Counted from the first letter of the stretch, positions 42,545 through 50,959 are shown. The stretch: 54,608 bases of DNA from Prevotella sp. (GCA_024688365.1 JAILEG010000040.1:1-54608); one strand, 5' to 3'. Notes: a model not told the origin generated them from the sequence alone. Numbers and translations are program-made.

Positions 42545-42613
42545 CAGTACTTCACATGAAGTATTGCGGTATTGCAGCCAAAGTACTTTAGTACTTCACC
42601 TAAAGTATTGGAG
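42545..42613. repeat. 69-nt palindromic AAGTACT repeat, copy C
   Basis: CAGTACTTCACATGAAGTAT, then ATTGCAGCCAAAGTACTT and AGTACTTCACCTAAAGTATT. Gap-free alignment with copy B; blocks GTACTTCAC, GAAGTA, TATTGCAGC and AAGTACTT are shared. Confidence 0.75.
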
Positions 42614-42760
42614 CTATCCTGCACTGGGTAGCAGGCCATTGCAGCCGATGTACTGAACCAGTCCGGCACCAGTTGCCCACTACAGGCTCATCTCCTGGTG
42701 AGCGGAATGTCCACAATGACAGTATGACGACAAAATGACAGGAGCAAGACCACAGGACAT

Positions 42761-43972
42761 TCAGAACTCCTCCAGCTGACGGCTCTCATGCGGCATTTGC
42801 CTCATCGCCTCTCTGTTCAGAGCCACCCTCTTGGTCTCTACAAAGATGATGGCAGCCTCAGGATAGCGGCTGATGTCATAATAATGGGCAGCGCACCGGG
42901 GACGGCCCGTCGGCCGCAACGTCATCCGTGACTCAGATGACTCGAAGATAAACTTCCGTTGCTTCTTCTTGCTGCTGGCCAGCCGGTCATAGCGGTCGTA
43001 TGCCTGATAGTATTTATAGCTGATGGCTGCCGGGCAATAAAGTCCCTCATGCAGCTCATACCTGACACGCTGGTCAACAGACCATTCGGTGAAGTTCATG
43101 CCGACAAACATCCGGAACATACCCAGCACAAAGGCTCCCACCTTCTCTCGCAGATTGCATTGCAAGCCTGTCGAGCGGTGCGCCTCTATGATGACACACC
43201 GGGCTGTATCCATCGTGACAGAACCGTGGTCGCCCTTGAATCTGTCTGACCAGAAGCTGAACTGCACCCATCCATGCCCCGCCCCATCATACTGCTTGTT
43301 CTCGCAGAAGCGGTGATGTCTGACGAAATGCCGGTCCATCCTTGTCACAAAATTATCATAAAGCATTGAGGTCATTCCGCTGAAATCAACCCTTGCCGTA
43401 CTGTCCTTATAATAGACGATGTTGCTGTCGGGGCATACCTGATAGACACTGTCCTTATCCAGATGCTCCAAGGAAGGCACATACATCAGTCCCGCACTGC
43501 GGAAGCCATAGCCGACAGAGTCGCCCAAATTGCTTGTCTCATACTGGTATTCCATCTGACTGTCAGCCGCCTGATACAACCGCTTACGGTTTTTGACAAA
43601 GTAAAGCAGCTTCTCTCTTATCCATGCAGGCTCCTGATTATTCACAACAACCTCGCCCAACTGCTCCTCATGTGGCGTGAGAAAGATGGTGTCCGGGAGA
43701 CTGGAAAGCTGCCTCCGCTGATAGCTGACGTGCGAGACCGTGAGCGTATGGAAAGGGAAGGTCACGCTGAAATGCCCAAGGCTGTCAGTTGACACAGCAC
43801 GCACCAGCCCTTTCCCACTGGTGTATAAGTTGGCATGAATGACAGGACGGTGGTTCACGGCATCCCACACGATACCCTTCTGTGCCCGGACAGAAAGCGG
43901 AAGAAGCGCAAACACGAGGGAAACACACATGAAGGCTCTCCCCATTACGGAGTTTTGATGAAAGAAAGTCAT
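42761..43972 (-). CDS. Secreted protein with carboxypeptidase-like regulatory domain
   Basis: About 403 residues. A signal peptide ends in LVFALLPLSVRAQ, followed by a CarboxypepD_reg-like beta-sandwich (KGIVWDAVNHRPVIHANLYT, TDSLGHFSVTFPF, LTVSHVSYQRRQL) that closes at EEQLGEVVVNN, the pattern found at the N-terminus of many Bacteroidetes outer-membrane proteins. The remaining 280 residues match no family I know. Starts at 44002, 43972 or 43945 are all possible; 43972 gives a normal signal peptide. Third gene of the DUF2975-XRE operon, close behind the XRE gene. Confidence 0.7.
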   Translation of the reverse strand: MTFFHQNSVMGRAFMCVSLVFALLPLSVRAQKGIVWDAVNHRPVIHANLYTSGKGLVRAVSTDSLGHFSVTFPFHTLTVSHVSYQRRQLSSLPDTIFLTPHEEQLGEVVVNNQEPAWIREKLLYFVKNRKRLYQAADSQMEYQYETSNLGDSVGYGFRSAGLMYVPSLEHLDKDSVYQVCPDSNIVYYKDSTARVDFSGMTSMLYDNFVTRMDRHFVRHHRFCENKQYDGAGHGWVQFSFWSDRFKGDHGSVTMDTARCVIIEAHRSTGLQCNLREKVGAFVLGMFRMFVGMNFTEWSVDQRVRYELHEGLYCPAAISYKYYQAYDRYDRLASSKKKQRKFIFESSESRMTLRPTGRPRCAAHYYDISRYPEAAIIFVETKRVALNREAMRQMPHESRQLEEF

Positions 43973-44010
43973 ATACGATACCTTATTTTTCTCATACCTC
44001 AACTGACACG

Positions 44011-44208
44011 CTACTCTATCGTGAGCAAATCTCCAGGCTTACAGTTTAACGTCCGGCAGATGGCATCCAACGTAGAGAACCGGATGGCACGTGCCTTCCC
44101 TGTCTTCAGAATGGAGAGATTGGCAAGCGTGATTCCAACCTCCTCTGCCAACTGGCTGAGCGTCATTCCCCGCTCTTCAAGCAGCCTGTCTAAGTTTACC
44201 TTTATCAT
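44011..44208 (-). CDS. Small XRE-family transcriptional regulator (YozG-like)
   Basis: A 65-residue stand-alone helix-turn-helix protein. MIKVNLDRLLEERGMTLSQL then AEEVGITLANLSILKTGKAR gives helices 2 and 3 of the Cro/C1 fold, and FSTLDAICRTLNCKPGDLLT the usual ending. The first gene of the operon is a DUF2975 membrane protein, 7 nt upstream; DUF2975-HTH pairs are common (YoaS-YozG in Bacillus). It probably represses its own operon through the inverted repeats at 44733-44797. Confidence 0.88.
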   Translation of the reverse strand: MIKVNLDRLLEERGMTLSQLAEEVGITLANLSILKTGKARAIRFSTLDAICRTLNCKPGDLLTIE

Positions 44209-44215
44209 ACGGTGA

Positions 44216-44689
44216 TTAAATTGTCAGCTCATTCTCTTCCGCCAGATTGTGTGCAAGGCTATACATCTGAGCAAAGATGACGGCGATAAGCGGCATGACG
44301 ACTGACCCCGACTGCAGCTCTACTGGCAGACTGGAAATATTTGCGATGAAAGCTATATTGAGATTGACATTGAAAAAATCGAACCAAAAGAGCGTGAATG
44401 CCATGACATACAGCAATGTGACATTCCTCCGTGGGAAAAGCTCCCCCCGCCTGACACCCTGCAGCATGGTGACAACACACAAACAGCCCAAAATAATAAG
44501 CAGCCAGTTACTGATCTCATAGCCAGCATAGACAACTACACGTACCCAAAACAGATCTTCAGCTGCATGAATGCTAAGCCGTGAGAACTCATCGGGGATT
44601 CTAAAGACCATAATAGCCAGCCAAATCAAGCAGACCGCCAAGGCTATCCAGCATGAAACGGAAATGGCTTTTGTTCCTTTTTGCTTCAT
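44216..44689 (-). CDS. DUF2975 membrane protein
   Basis: A 157-residue inner-membrane protein with four hydrophobic helices (ISVSCWIALAVCLIWLAIMV, ISNWLLIILGCLCVVTMLQG, VTLLYVMAFTLFWFDFFNVN, VVMPLIAVIFAQMYSLAHNL). The layout and the C-terminal AHNLAEENELTI match DUF2975, and the XRE partner is adjacent. It may sense a membrane or small-molecule signal for the regulator; that is inference. First gene of the operon, with a promoter at 44765-44772. Confidence 0.85.
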   Translation of the reverse strand: MKQKGTKAISVSCWIALAVCLIWLAIMVFRIPDEFSRLSIHAAEDLFWVRVVVYAGYEISNWLLIILGCLCVVTMLQGVRRGELFPRRNVTLLYVMAFTLFWFDFFNVNLNIAFIANISSLPVELQSGSVVMPLIAVIFAQMYSLAHNLAEENELTI

Positions 44690-44732
44690 ATCTTCACATT
44701 TTCAGTTATACAGTATCACCTTTTCAATCTTT

Positions 44733-44797
44733 GAAAAACATTATATTTATCGTTTTTCGATATGCAAAGATAGAAGTATTTATTGAAAAACGATAAA
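44733..44797. promoter_or_regulatory. Inverted-repeat operator bracketing the DUF2975-XRE promoter
   Basis: TTTATCGTTTTTC (44746-44758) and GAAAAACGATAAA (44785-44797) are a perfect 13-bp inverted repeat centred on the -7 box TATCTTTG (44772-44765). A third, degenerate half-site GAAAAACATTATA (44733-44745) abuts the first to make a 26-nt palindrome. A dimeric XRE repressor from the same operon is the obvious candidate ligand. Confidence 0.7.
44765..44772 (-). promoter_or_regulatory. -7 box TAtcTTTG for the DUF2975-XRE operon
   Basis: The reverse strand reads TATCTTTGCATA, about 75 nt before the DUF2975 ATG, and sits between the operator arms. Confidence 0.65.
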
Positions 44798-44990
44798 CAG
44801 AAGGATATCATTTTACCTTTTTTAATTACAGACCAGGACAATTCAATGATATTAAACATTGCGGCAAAGACCACTTCATGTGAAATACTGTTCTTACCCT
44901 AATTGCATCCACCCAATCTCCACGACTGAATGAGAAGAGAGTGAATGTGGGCGAAGATTTCTTAACACGTACGCTTTCTGTGGTATTTGC

Positions 44991-45021
44991 TTTGCTATAT
45001 GGAAATAAAACTGTACGTTTG
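44991..45021 (+). promoter_or_regulatory. Full -33/-7 promoter for yhcH
   Basis: TTTG (44991-44994) and TACGTTTG (45014-45021) are 19 nt apart, matching both elements of the Bacteroidetes consensus. ATG 45047 follows 25 nt later. Confidence 0.65.
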
Positions 45022-45046
45022 CAGGATATAATCAAAAAGGAAACAG

Positions 45047-45493
45047 ATGATAATAGCTGACTTGAATTCATGCAGCCGATACTACGGGCTGCACCCGAGG
45101 ATGAAGGAGGCGATGGAATATATCCTTCACCATGACTTCACCCATGATGAGCCGGGACACATTCCACTTGACGGAGACAATCTCTTCATCAACTTAGACG
45201 AAGTGGAACTGAAACCTAAGGACAGGCAAAGGCTGGAGTTCCACCAAAGATATATTGATGTACAGGTACCTCTGTTACTGGAAGAGACAATGGGATGGAC
45301 TCCTATGGCTGCCCTTGGCACACCCGATATTGCCTATGATGCCCTGCGTGACTGCGGATTTTACAGCCAGCCTGCAAGGAATTATCTCAAGGTCAGCCCC
45401 GGTCAGTTCGCCGTATTCTTTCCCGAAGATGCCCATGCACCGATAATCGGTGAAGGAAGACAAAGAAAATTGGTGGCGAAAGTGAGGATATAG
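45047..45493 (+). CDS. YhcH/YjgK/YiaL (DUF386) family protein
   Basis: A 148-residue cupin-fold protein. GDNLFINLDEVELKPKDRQR, then LEFHQRYIDVQVPLLLEETM with GW, and SPGQFAVFFPEDAHAPIIG with VAKVRI are the family's metal-site and strand motifs. Members are linked to sialic acid or glycan catabolism and to the beta subunit of some beta-galactosidases. No sugar-catabolic gene is adjacent here. Monocistronic with a well-formed promoter and a downstream hairpin. Confidence 0.9.
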   Translation: MIIADLNSCSRYYGLHPRMKEAMEYILHHDFTHDEPGHIPLDGDNLFINLDEVELKPKDRQRLEFHQRYIDVQVPLLLEETMGWTPMAALGTPDIAYDALRDCGFYSQPARNYLKVSPGQFAVFFPEDAHAPIIGEGRQRKLVAKVRI

Positions 45494-45499
45494 GGAATC

Positions 45500-45528
45500 C
45501 CCCTCATAAGGCTGCATCCTATGAGGGG
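45500..45528 (+). terminator. Hairpin after yhcH
   Basis: CCCCTCATAAGG (45500-45511) pairs with CCTATGAGGGG (45518-45528) with one bulge. Nearly the same stem follows the DASS gene at 32288-32319. Confidence 0.6.
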
Positions 45529-45643
45529 TGATTCGTTTCACGCATCCAGGCTTTTCAGCCTGCCGATTCCAGAAATACCAGTCTGCAAGAGGCTATCCTA
45601 CCTGCTGACTGACCTCCATGAGCAGAGAATGACAAGGAGACTT

Positions 45644-47245
45644 TTATTTTCCCTTTATCAGCTTCTCATAGTCCGCATAACCATGCAAGCTCTGCAGCCA
45701 GGGATGGTCACGCATGATGGGCCAGCTGTTGTAGCCCTTCTCTATGCTCAACTCCAGCTGGCGCACAGCCATCACCTTATCACCCAGCAAGGCATAGAAA
45801 CAAGCCGCATCAAAGAAGTCATTGCGGTTCTCAGTCTCAGCAAGACACCTGCCCACGCTCTCCCTTGCCGTCTTGTCAATACCCAGGAAGTGCTGGGAGA
45901 TGAAAGTGGAAGCAGTCGGCATCCCCACACTGTCTTGCTCAACTGCCTTGCGGAAGTCACCCTGAGCCTCAGTGTTCATGCCCAGCTCACGGCGCAGCCA
46001 GCCCCGCATCAGATAGATCGTGGACGTGCCCTCATCAGCCAGCTCAAGTGAGGAGTCCATGTCCTTCAGGGCCTCCTTCCTCTTGCCCCACATCAGGTAA
46101 GCCAGCCCTCGCTCGTAATAGACGTTCGCATCACTGTTGTCAGCATCCAGACTGGCCGTATACTGCTTGACAGCCGCCTCATACTTTCCCTGGTCATAGA
46201 GGATGTTGCCATGCGTTTCCAATGACGTTGACACATCAAGAGAAGAATCACGTGCCAGCTGCTCTGCCTTGATAATCCATTTCTCAGCATCAGCATAATA
46301 ATTGTCAAAGTAATACTCCTTGGCAATGCTGTTCGCAGTCCCGGCATCCTTACTGATGTCGAAAGCCTGCTGATAAGCCTTCAGAGCGGCAGGATGATCT
46401 TCTGCATTGGAATAGATGGAGCCTAAGGTGTAGGGCCAGAGTTCTTCCTTAGGATCCTCCTTCATCCGCCTGTTGATGCGCTCAGTCACTATCTCTCGTA
46501 CGGGGACGGAATCGGATATGGCCAGCAGAAGCCTGAAGCCACTTATATTGTCGGCCTTTACCAGTGTCAACAGGTCATCAATGCCCTTGTCATAATTGTC
46601 CTTATAGCAATAGCCGGCAGCACGGTTGAGAAGTGCCTCTGCATGGGATGGGTCAACCGCCAGCACCTTATTATACCACTCCAGGCCCTTCTCCAGCTTG
46701 TCCTCATTGGTGTAAGTATCACCAATGTTGCACATCACGTCAAGATTACCTGGGTCAACTGTCAATGCACGCTGATAGTCAGAACGTGCCCTGGCATAAT
46801 CCTCCAGCTCATTGTTGAAATAATCGCCCCGATACCGGAGCATCGTGACGTTCTTCGGCAGCCGCTTCACTCCTTCATTATAGGTCTCAAGCACCTGCTC
46901 TGGTTTCTCCATAGCCGTCCACAGCTTCGCTTTCAGGCTATAGGCTTTCACAAGCGTAGCCTCATCACTCTTGGGAACCAACCTCAAGGTATTGTCAACG
47001 GCGATGAAAGCACTGTCAGCCTTATTCTCATTGGCATAGACAGCGCACATCAGTGCCCAGGCATATCCGTTCTTGGCATTGGCTGACAGCTCCTTCTGAA
47101 GATATGCCTTGCCGGTGGCATAGTCGTTGTTCTGCAGTGCCTCAAGGGCATGGGTGTAATTGTAGCTCGTCTGTTGCGCCTCGGCAACCAGCGGACTCAG
47201 CAGGAAAAGGAGTCCGACGGCAATAGTGGCTTTTACTTTCAGCAT
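45644..47245 (-). CDS. Exported tetratricopeptide-repeat protein
   Basis: A 533-residue protein. The signal peptide MLKVKATIAVGLLFLLSPLV ends in AEAQQ. The mature chain is TPR throughout, about 11 motifs: YTHALEALQNNDYATGKAYL, YARARSDYQRALTVDPGNLD, EKGLEWYNKVLAVDPSHAEA, YEAAVKQYTASLDADNSDAN, and so on. It is probably a periplasmic scaffold for protein-protein contact; the partner is unknown. It follows the MBL-fold gene by 41 nt on the same strand, with no clear promoter between, so the two may be cotranscribed. Confidence 0.88.
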   Translation of the reverse strand: MLKVKATIAVGLLFLLSPLVAEAQQTSYNYTHALEALQNNDYATGKAYLQKELSANAKNGYAWALMCAVYANENKADSAFIAVDNTLRLVPKSDEATLVKAYSLKAKLWTAMEKPEQVLETYNEGVKRLPKNVTMLRYRGDYFNNELEDYARARSDYQRALTVDPGNLDVMCNIGDTYTNEDKLEKGLEWYNKVLAVDPSHAEALLNRAAGYCYKDNYDKGIDDLLTLVKADNISGFRLLLAISDSVPVREIVTERINRRMKEDPKEELWPYTLGSIYSNAEDHPAALKAYQQAFDISKDAGTANSIAKEYYFDNYYADAEKWIIKAEQLARDSSLDVSTSLETHGNILYDQGKYEAAVKQYTASLDADNSDANVYYERGLAYLMWGKRKEALKDMDSSLELADEGTSTIYLMRGWLRRELGMNTEAQGDFRKAVEQDSVGMPTASTFISQHFLGIDKTARESVGRCLAETENRNDFFDAACFYALLGDKVMAVRQLELSIEKGYNSWPIMRDHPWLQSLHGYADYEKLIKGK

Positions 47246-47286
47246 AAGAAATGAGTTTTAAAGATTATCTGATTTTCTTCAAGAAT

Positions 47287-48042
47287 CTATTGATAAGGAC
47301 GTATGCGCATATCAATATCCGTATCCTTCAATAGGCTGACCACCTGCTCCACAGGTGTCGATGCATAATGATAAGGGTACAGGACGCGGGGATGAACCGT
47401 GCGTGCAGCACGGGCAAGCTGCTCAGGTGTCATGGTGTAAGGCTGGTTGCAAGGCATGAAGGCAATGTCAATGTCATGTATCTGTGCCATCTCGGGGATG
47501 TCCTCTGTGTCACCGGCAATATAGATGCGGAGATTCTCAATGGTGAGGATGAAGCCGTTGTCACGCCCACGGGGATGGAACTGCTCCCGTCCCTGTGTTG
47601 TGTTATAAGCCGGAACGGCATCCAGACGGATGGAGGGGGCAAGCTGGAGATGGTCGCCGTTGGCCATCACCTGTCCATAGCCTAACTGCGCTGCACAATT
47701 ATGATTGGTGACAACCTTGGTCTCCGCCTTGCGCAGAAGCTGTATGTCAGCAGGTGAGAAATGGTCCTGGTGCTCATGGGTGACAAGGATATAGTCAGCT
47801 TTGGGCAGTTTAGAGTAATCAGTCGGGGTGCCATAATGCCCCACGGGATCAATCTCAAACTCCCTGCCATCATACTGAATACGAAAACTGGCATGCTTGA
47901 TGGGAACCAGCGTGACGGTCTTGCCCGATGCTGTTGTAAAGGTATCTGACTGGCAGTCCTGCGCATGAGACCCACAAGAGCCCAACAGGATGAAAAGGAG
48001 CAGAAGTGACGAGGATAGTGACTTAGGACAAAACATATTCAT
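47287..48042 (-). CDS. MBL-fold metallohydrolase lipoprotein (UlaG-like)
   Basis: A 251-residue protein. The type II signal peptide MNMFCPKSLSSSLLLLFILL ends in LGSC, so it is lipid-anchored. The metallo-beta-lactamase core has VTHEHQDHFS (HxHxDH), FILTIENLRIYIAGDTEDIP (third metal Asp) and YPYHYASTPVEQ (last His). HASFRIQYDGREFEIDPVGH is the UlaG/YtnP-like start. Substrate unknown. The frame extends to 48159, but a promoter box at 48064-48071 supports ATG 48042. Confidence 0.85.
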   Translation of the reverse strand: MNMFCPKSLSSSLLLLFILLGSCGSHAQDCQSDTFTTASGKTVTLVPIKHASFRIQYDGREFEIDPVGHYGTPTDYSKLPKADYILVTHEHQDHFSPADIQLLRKAETKVVTNHNCAAQLGYGQVMANGDHLQLAPSIRLDAVPAYNTTQGREQFHPRGRDNGFILTIENLRIYIAGDTEDIPEMAQIHDIDIAFMPCNQPYTMTPEQLARAARTVHPRVLYPYHYASTPVEQVVSLLKDTDIDMRIRPYQ

Positions 48043-48063
48043 TTGCTTTAAAGTTCTCGGTGG

Positions 48064-48071
48064 CAAAGATA
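48064..48071 (-). promoter_or_regulatory. -7 box TAtcTTTG for the MBL-fold gene
   Basis: The reverse strand reads TATCTTTGCCAC, 21 nt before ATG 48042. Confidence 0.6.
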
Positions 48072-48188
48072 GAAAATAGATTCCAAGAATCAAAGCGATT
48101 GCAGAATAAAAATGAAAAAACCGCCGTGGCTCCCACTGGAGGCGGCGGTTCTTCTTCAATTCTTAACAGTTTAAAAAGGGGGGTGTTA

Positions 48189-48405
48189 GGTGTTGGGTGT
48201 TGAATGTTGGGTGATAACGGATTGTCATGATGGGCTGTGAGCTGCAGGTAACAAATACCAGTAACCATCAACACCATGAGGCGGATGACAGGCACCTTGG
48301 CAAGGGTGTTGAATGTTGGGGGACAACGGATTGTCATGATGGGCTGTGAGCTGCAGGTAACAAATACCAGTAACCATCAACACCCAACATTCAACACCCA
48401 ACACC
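48189..48405. repeat. MITE-like element: 23-bp terminal inverted repeats and 81-bp internal duplication
   Basis: Perfect 23-nt inverted ends occupy 48189-48211 and 48383-48405 (core GTTGAATGTTGGG and its complement). Inside, 48195-48275 and 48304-48384 are direct copies of 81 nt differing at only two bases, offset by 109 nt. The same GTTGAATGTTGGG/CCCAACATTCAAC core recurs at 54340-54353 and 54590-54603. No coding content. Confidence 0.8.
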
Positions 48406-48422
48406 CAACACCCACAACTCCA

Positions 48423-50915
48423 TCAGAAGTGGAACGCAAAGTCCACTCCCATCTGGAACGGGTTGCCCATCTGGGCAAACGTGTATCGGGTACCTGTGGC
48501 TGCACTCTGGACAGCAAAGGTATTATACTTCGTATCAGTCAGGTTGCGAACCCATAGGTTGATATGCAGAGGACCGAAATCACCATCGGCATGTGCCCCT
48601 AACACGGCATAGAAGTTCTGTCCGACAGTGTTCTGCTCATCCCAGTAGGTCTTGCCCTGTGAGGAAAGGTTTAGGCCCACAGTCACACTACGCAGATGGA
48701 AACGGTTGGACGGGGCGAGCAAGGCTGCCGGGTCAACGTCAATGCGATAGTCGGCACTGGCACCGAGCGTGTGCTGGGGAACAAAAGGAACCCGCTTGTC
48801 CTCATAGTCAACCTTTCCTGCTGCAGTGGAATCAGCATACTCATCAAAACGGGCACTGGTGAAACCATAGCTGAGGACATAGGAGAGCCTGTTGTCAAGT
48901 GCCATGCCACGCAAGGTAGCCTCCAGGCCACAGGAGTGGCTGCGCCCAGCATTGGTCATCACACGTCCAAAGCCATAGTTGCCGGCCATGACGGAGAGCT
49001 GCTGATTGCGGATCTGCATATAGAAGGCAGAGAGGTCAAGGTGCATCTGGTTGCCAAGAAGGTTCAGATGGGCACCAGCCTCATAATTCCAGCTGGTCTC
49101 CGGCTTGTATTCAATGGTCTTGGCTATACGCTCATAGTAGGCCCCATCGTGGGCAATCTCCATGTCGGCACGTGCCTTGTTGGCAGCCGCAGCCGTCTCC
49201 GTCTGCAACACATCGGAGAACATCTCAAAGTTATAGCCGCCGGCACGGTAGCCCTTTGACCATGTCGCATAGAGGTTGCCCCCGTTGTCAAGACGATATG
49301 TCAAGCCTATCTTCGGCAGGAGCTGCCTGAAGTGGTTGCTCTCATGATGGCTCAGCGCCGAGGTGACAACAGGATTGAGATTGACTCCCATCACGCTTTC
49401 CTGCAAGGCTACACGGGCAGAGGTGGCATAGTCGATGGCGACATGGGAATAGTCATAGCGCAAGCCTAACGTTGCCGTGAGGCGTGAGGTGAGGTCGATG
49501 TTGCTCTCATGGTATACACCGAGATTGAATGTTGGTGTGTGGAAGAGACCCGGTACGGGATCCATTGCCATGTTGATGGTACAGCCGCCTGCCATGAGGA
49601 TAGCTGCGGCGGCTGATTTCTGTGCAGCAGCTTGTGCGGCAGCCTCAGGCATACCCTTGGCTATCATTCCCTGTGCCATGCGTGCAGCCATAGCATTCAA
49701 CATTCCGTTGTACGCATAGCTGGTGATGGTCTTGGAGAGATAGTCGTTCATGTCCTTGTCAAAGTAGACAGGTGCAACGGTCTTCAGCCACTGATAGGAG
49801 CCAAAGGCACCGAAAGTCCAATGCCAGCGGCTGCTGTTATGACTCTTGACGGAGACTTCCTCTGTCAGGGAATTGCCGTGCTGACGTTGAGTCATGTGGA
49901 GATAGTCCTGCGGAAGATAGTCTATATCCATAAGCATGTAGTCATGCAGGTACTGCCAGGAAGTCATGGAGTTGATGTCGAAACCGTTCCCGGCATATCT
50001 GACCCCCAGACCTGTATTGAGAATATTGCGGCGGTAGTTGCTCTGCCGGTTCTGGTCAGGCGACTGTGTACCTGCCTTCAAGGCATAATAGGGTGAGGTG
50101 AGACCGGCTGAGGCAACCTGCTCATCGGTAATAACCTGCCCGTATGGAAAGCCGTTCTGACGGGTGTACTGATAATCGGCCATGAGATCAAGGCTCCACC
50201 TCTCAGCCGGCTTCCAAAGCAGACGCCCCTTGCCTCCAAACTCATTGAACTGGTCGGCACGCTCACCATTAAATCGGTTGCGGAAAAAGCCGTTCTGCCC
50301 ATTGTAGAAACCTGCCAAAGAGAAAGCCAGCCGGTCAGTCAGCTTCTGATAATGGCTTGCCTCCAACTTGCGCCAGAACTTCGTTCCGACTGACAGTCTC
50401 ATATCAGTACCCTGATACTGGAAAGGGTTGCGGCTGTAAAGACGAATCAACCCACCCTCGGTGTTCATGCCGTAGAGTGTCCCCTGCGGCCCATGCAGCA
50501 CATCGACACGATCGACATCATAAGCATGGAAGTTGAAGGCGCTCTTGCTCTGAAGCGGCATACCATCAAGGTAAATGCCAACGGCAGGAGAATAGACACG
50601 GGAACCGATACCACGCACGTAGATGGAAGAGGTGTAACGGCTGCCATACTCCGGCATGGCAAAAGAAGGGACAAAAACTGAAAGCTGACGGATGTCCTGC
50701 ACATTGAGCTGCTGAAGCTGCTGACCATTGAACGATGTACTGCTCAATGGCTGCTGACGAAGGCGGAAAGCCTCCTTAGGCTGATCAACAACGACAACCT
50801 CGTCAATATCATATACACGGGAAGAGTCACTTGTCTCTACTGTATTGTCAGCAAGCACACCTGTTGGGATGGAAGCTGCCAGCAAGAGAGCAAGATGGAG
50901 TTTAGATTTCAGCAT
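48423..50915 (-). CDS. TonB-dependent outer-membrane receptor
   Basis: An 830-residue receptor. The signal peptide MLKSKLHLALLLAASIPTGV is cleaved near LADN. The plug domain runs from EVVVVDQPKEAFRLRQQPLS through IRQLSVFVPSF, SIYVRGIGSRVYSPAVGIYL and LHGPQGTLYGMNTEGGLIRL. The beta-barrel follows and ends VDFAFHF, with the terminal aromatic residue needed for BAM. There is no CarboxypepD domain and no SusD partner, so an iron-chelate, haem or cobalamin role is as likely as a glycan one. It could feed the FecCD importer at 28-30 kb, but that is speculation. Confidence 0.9.
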   Translation of the reverse strand: MLKSKLHLALLLAASIPTGVLADNTVETSDSSRVYDIDEVVVVDQPKEAFRLRQQPLSSTSFNGQQLQQLNVQDIRQLSVFVPSFAMPEYGSRYTSSIYVRGIGSRVYSPAVGIYLDGMPLQSKSAFNFHAYDVDRVDVLHGPQGTLYGMNTEGGLIRLYSRNPFQYQGTDMRLSVGTKFWRKLEASHYQKLTDRLAFSLAGFYNGQNGFFRNRFNGERADQFNEFGGKGRLLWKPAERWSLDLMADYQYTRQNGFPYGQVITDEQVASAGLTSPYYALKAGTQSPDQNRQSNYRRNILNTGLGVRYAGNGFDINSMTSWQYLHDYMLMDIDYLPQDYLHMTQRQHGNSLTEEVSVKSHNSSRWHWTFGAFGSYQWLKTVAPVYFDKDMNDYLSKTITSYAYNGMLNAMAARMAQGMIAKGMPEAAAQAAAQKSAAAAILMAGGCTINMAMDPVPGLFHTPTFNLGVYHESNIDLTSRLTATLGLRYDYSHVAIDYATSARVALQESVMGVNLNPVVTSALSHHESNHFRQLLPKIGLTYRLDNGGNLYATWSKGYRAGGYNFEMFSDVLQTETAAAANKARADMEIAHDGAYYERIAKTIEYKPETSWNYEAGAHLNLLGNQMHLDLSAFYMQIRNQQLSVMAGNYGFGRVMTNAGRSHSCGLEATLRGMALDNRLSYVLSYGFTSARFDEYADSTAAGKVDYEDKRVPFVPQHTLGASADYRIDVDPAALLAPSNRFHLRSVTVGLNLSSQGKTYWDEQNTVGQNFYAVLGAHADGDFGPLHINLWVRNLTDTKYNTFAVQSAATGTRYTFAQMGNPFQMGVDFAFHF

Positions 50916-50951
50916 GATTTACCTTTACGCTAAATAGTTTGTTAACGATTG

Positions 50952-50959
50952 CAAAGGTA
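50952..50959 (-). promoter_or_regulatory. -7 box TAccTTTG for the TonB-dependent receptor
   Basis: The reverse strand reads TACCTTTGCAAT, 36 nt before ATG 50915. Confidence 0.6.

Larger units (their letters stand above)
42311..42760. other. 450-nt gap upstream of nrfH
   Basis: It contains the nrfH promoter (42329-42336), a perfect CCAACC/GGTTGG palindrome with loop AACT (42433-42448) about 100 nt upstream of it that may be a regulator site, and repeat copy C (42545-42613). I see no gene. Confidence 0.6.
44690..45046. other. 357-nt divergent regulatory gap
   Basis: It holds the operator/promoter of the DUF2975 operon and the yhcH promoter. An 81-codon minus-strand frame (44826-45071) overlaps the yhcH start and lacks protein-like composition, so I reject it. 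Confidence 0.6.

Noticed and set aside
44826..45071. 81-codon minus-strand frame in the yhcH gap
   Set aside because: It overlaps the yhcH start and promoter, lacks its own promoter box and has no protein-like pattern.
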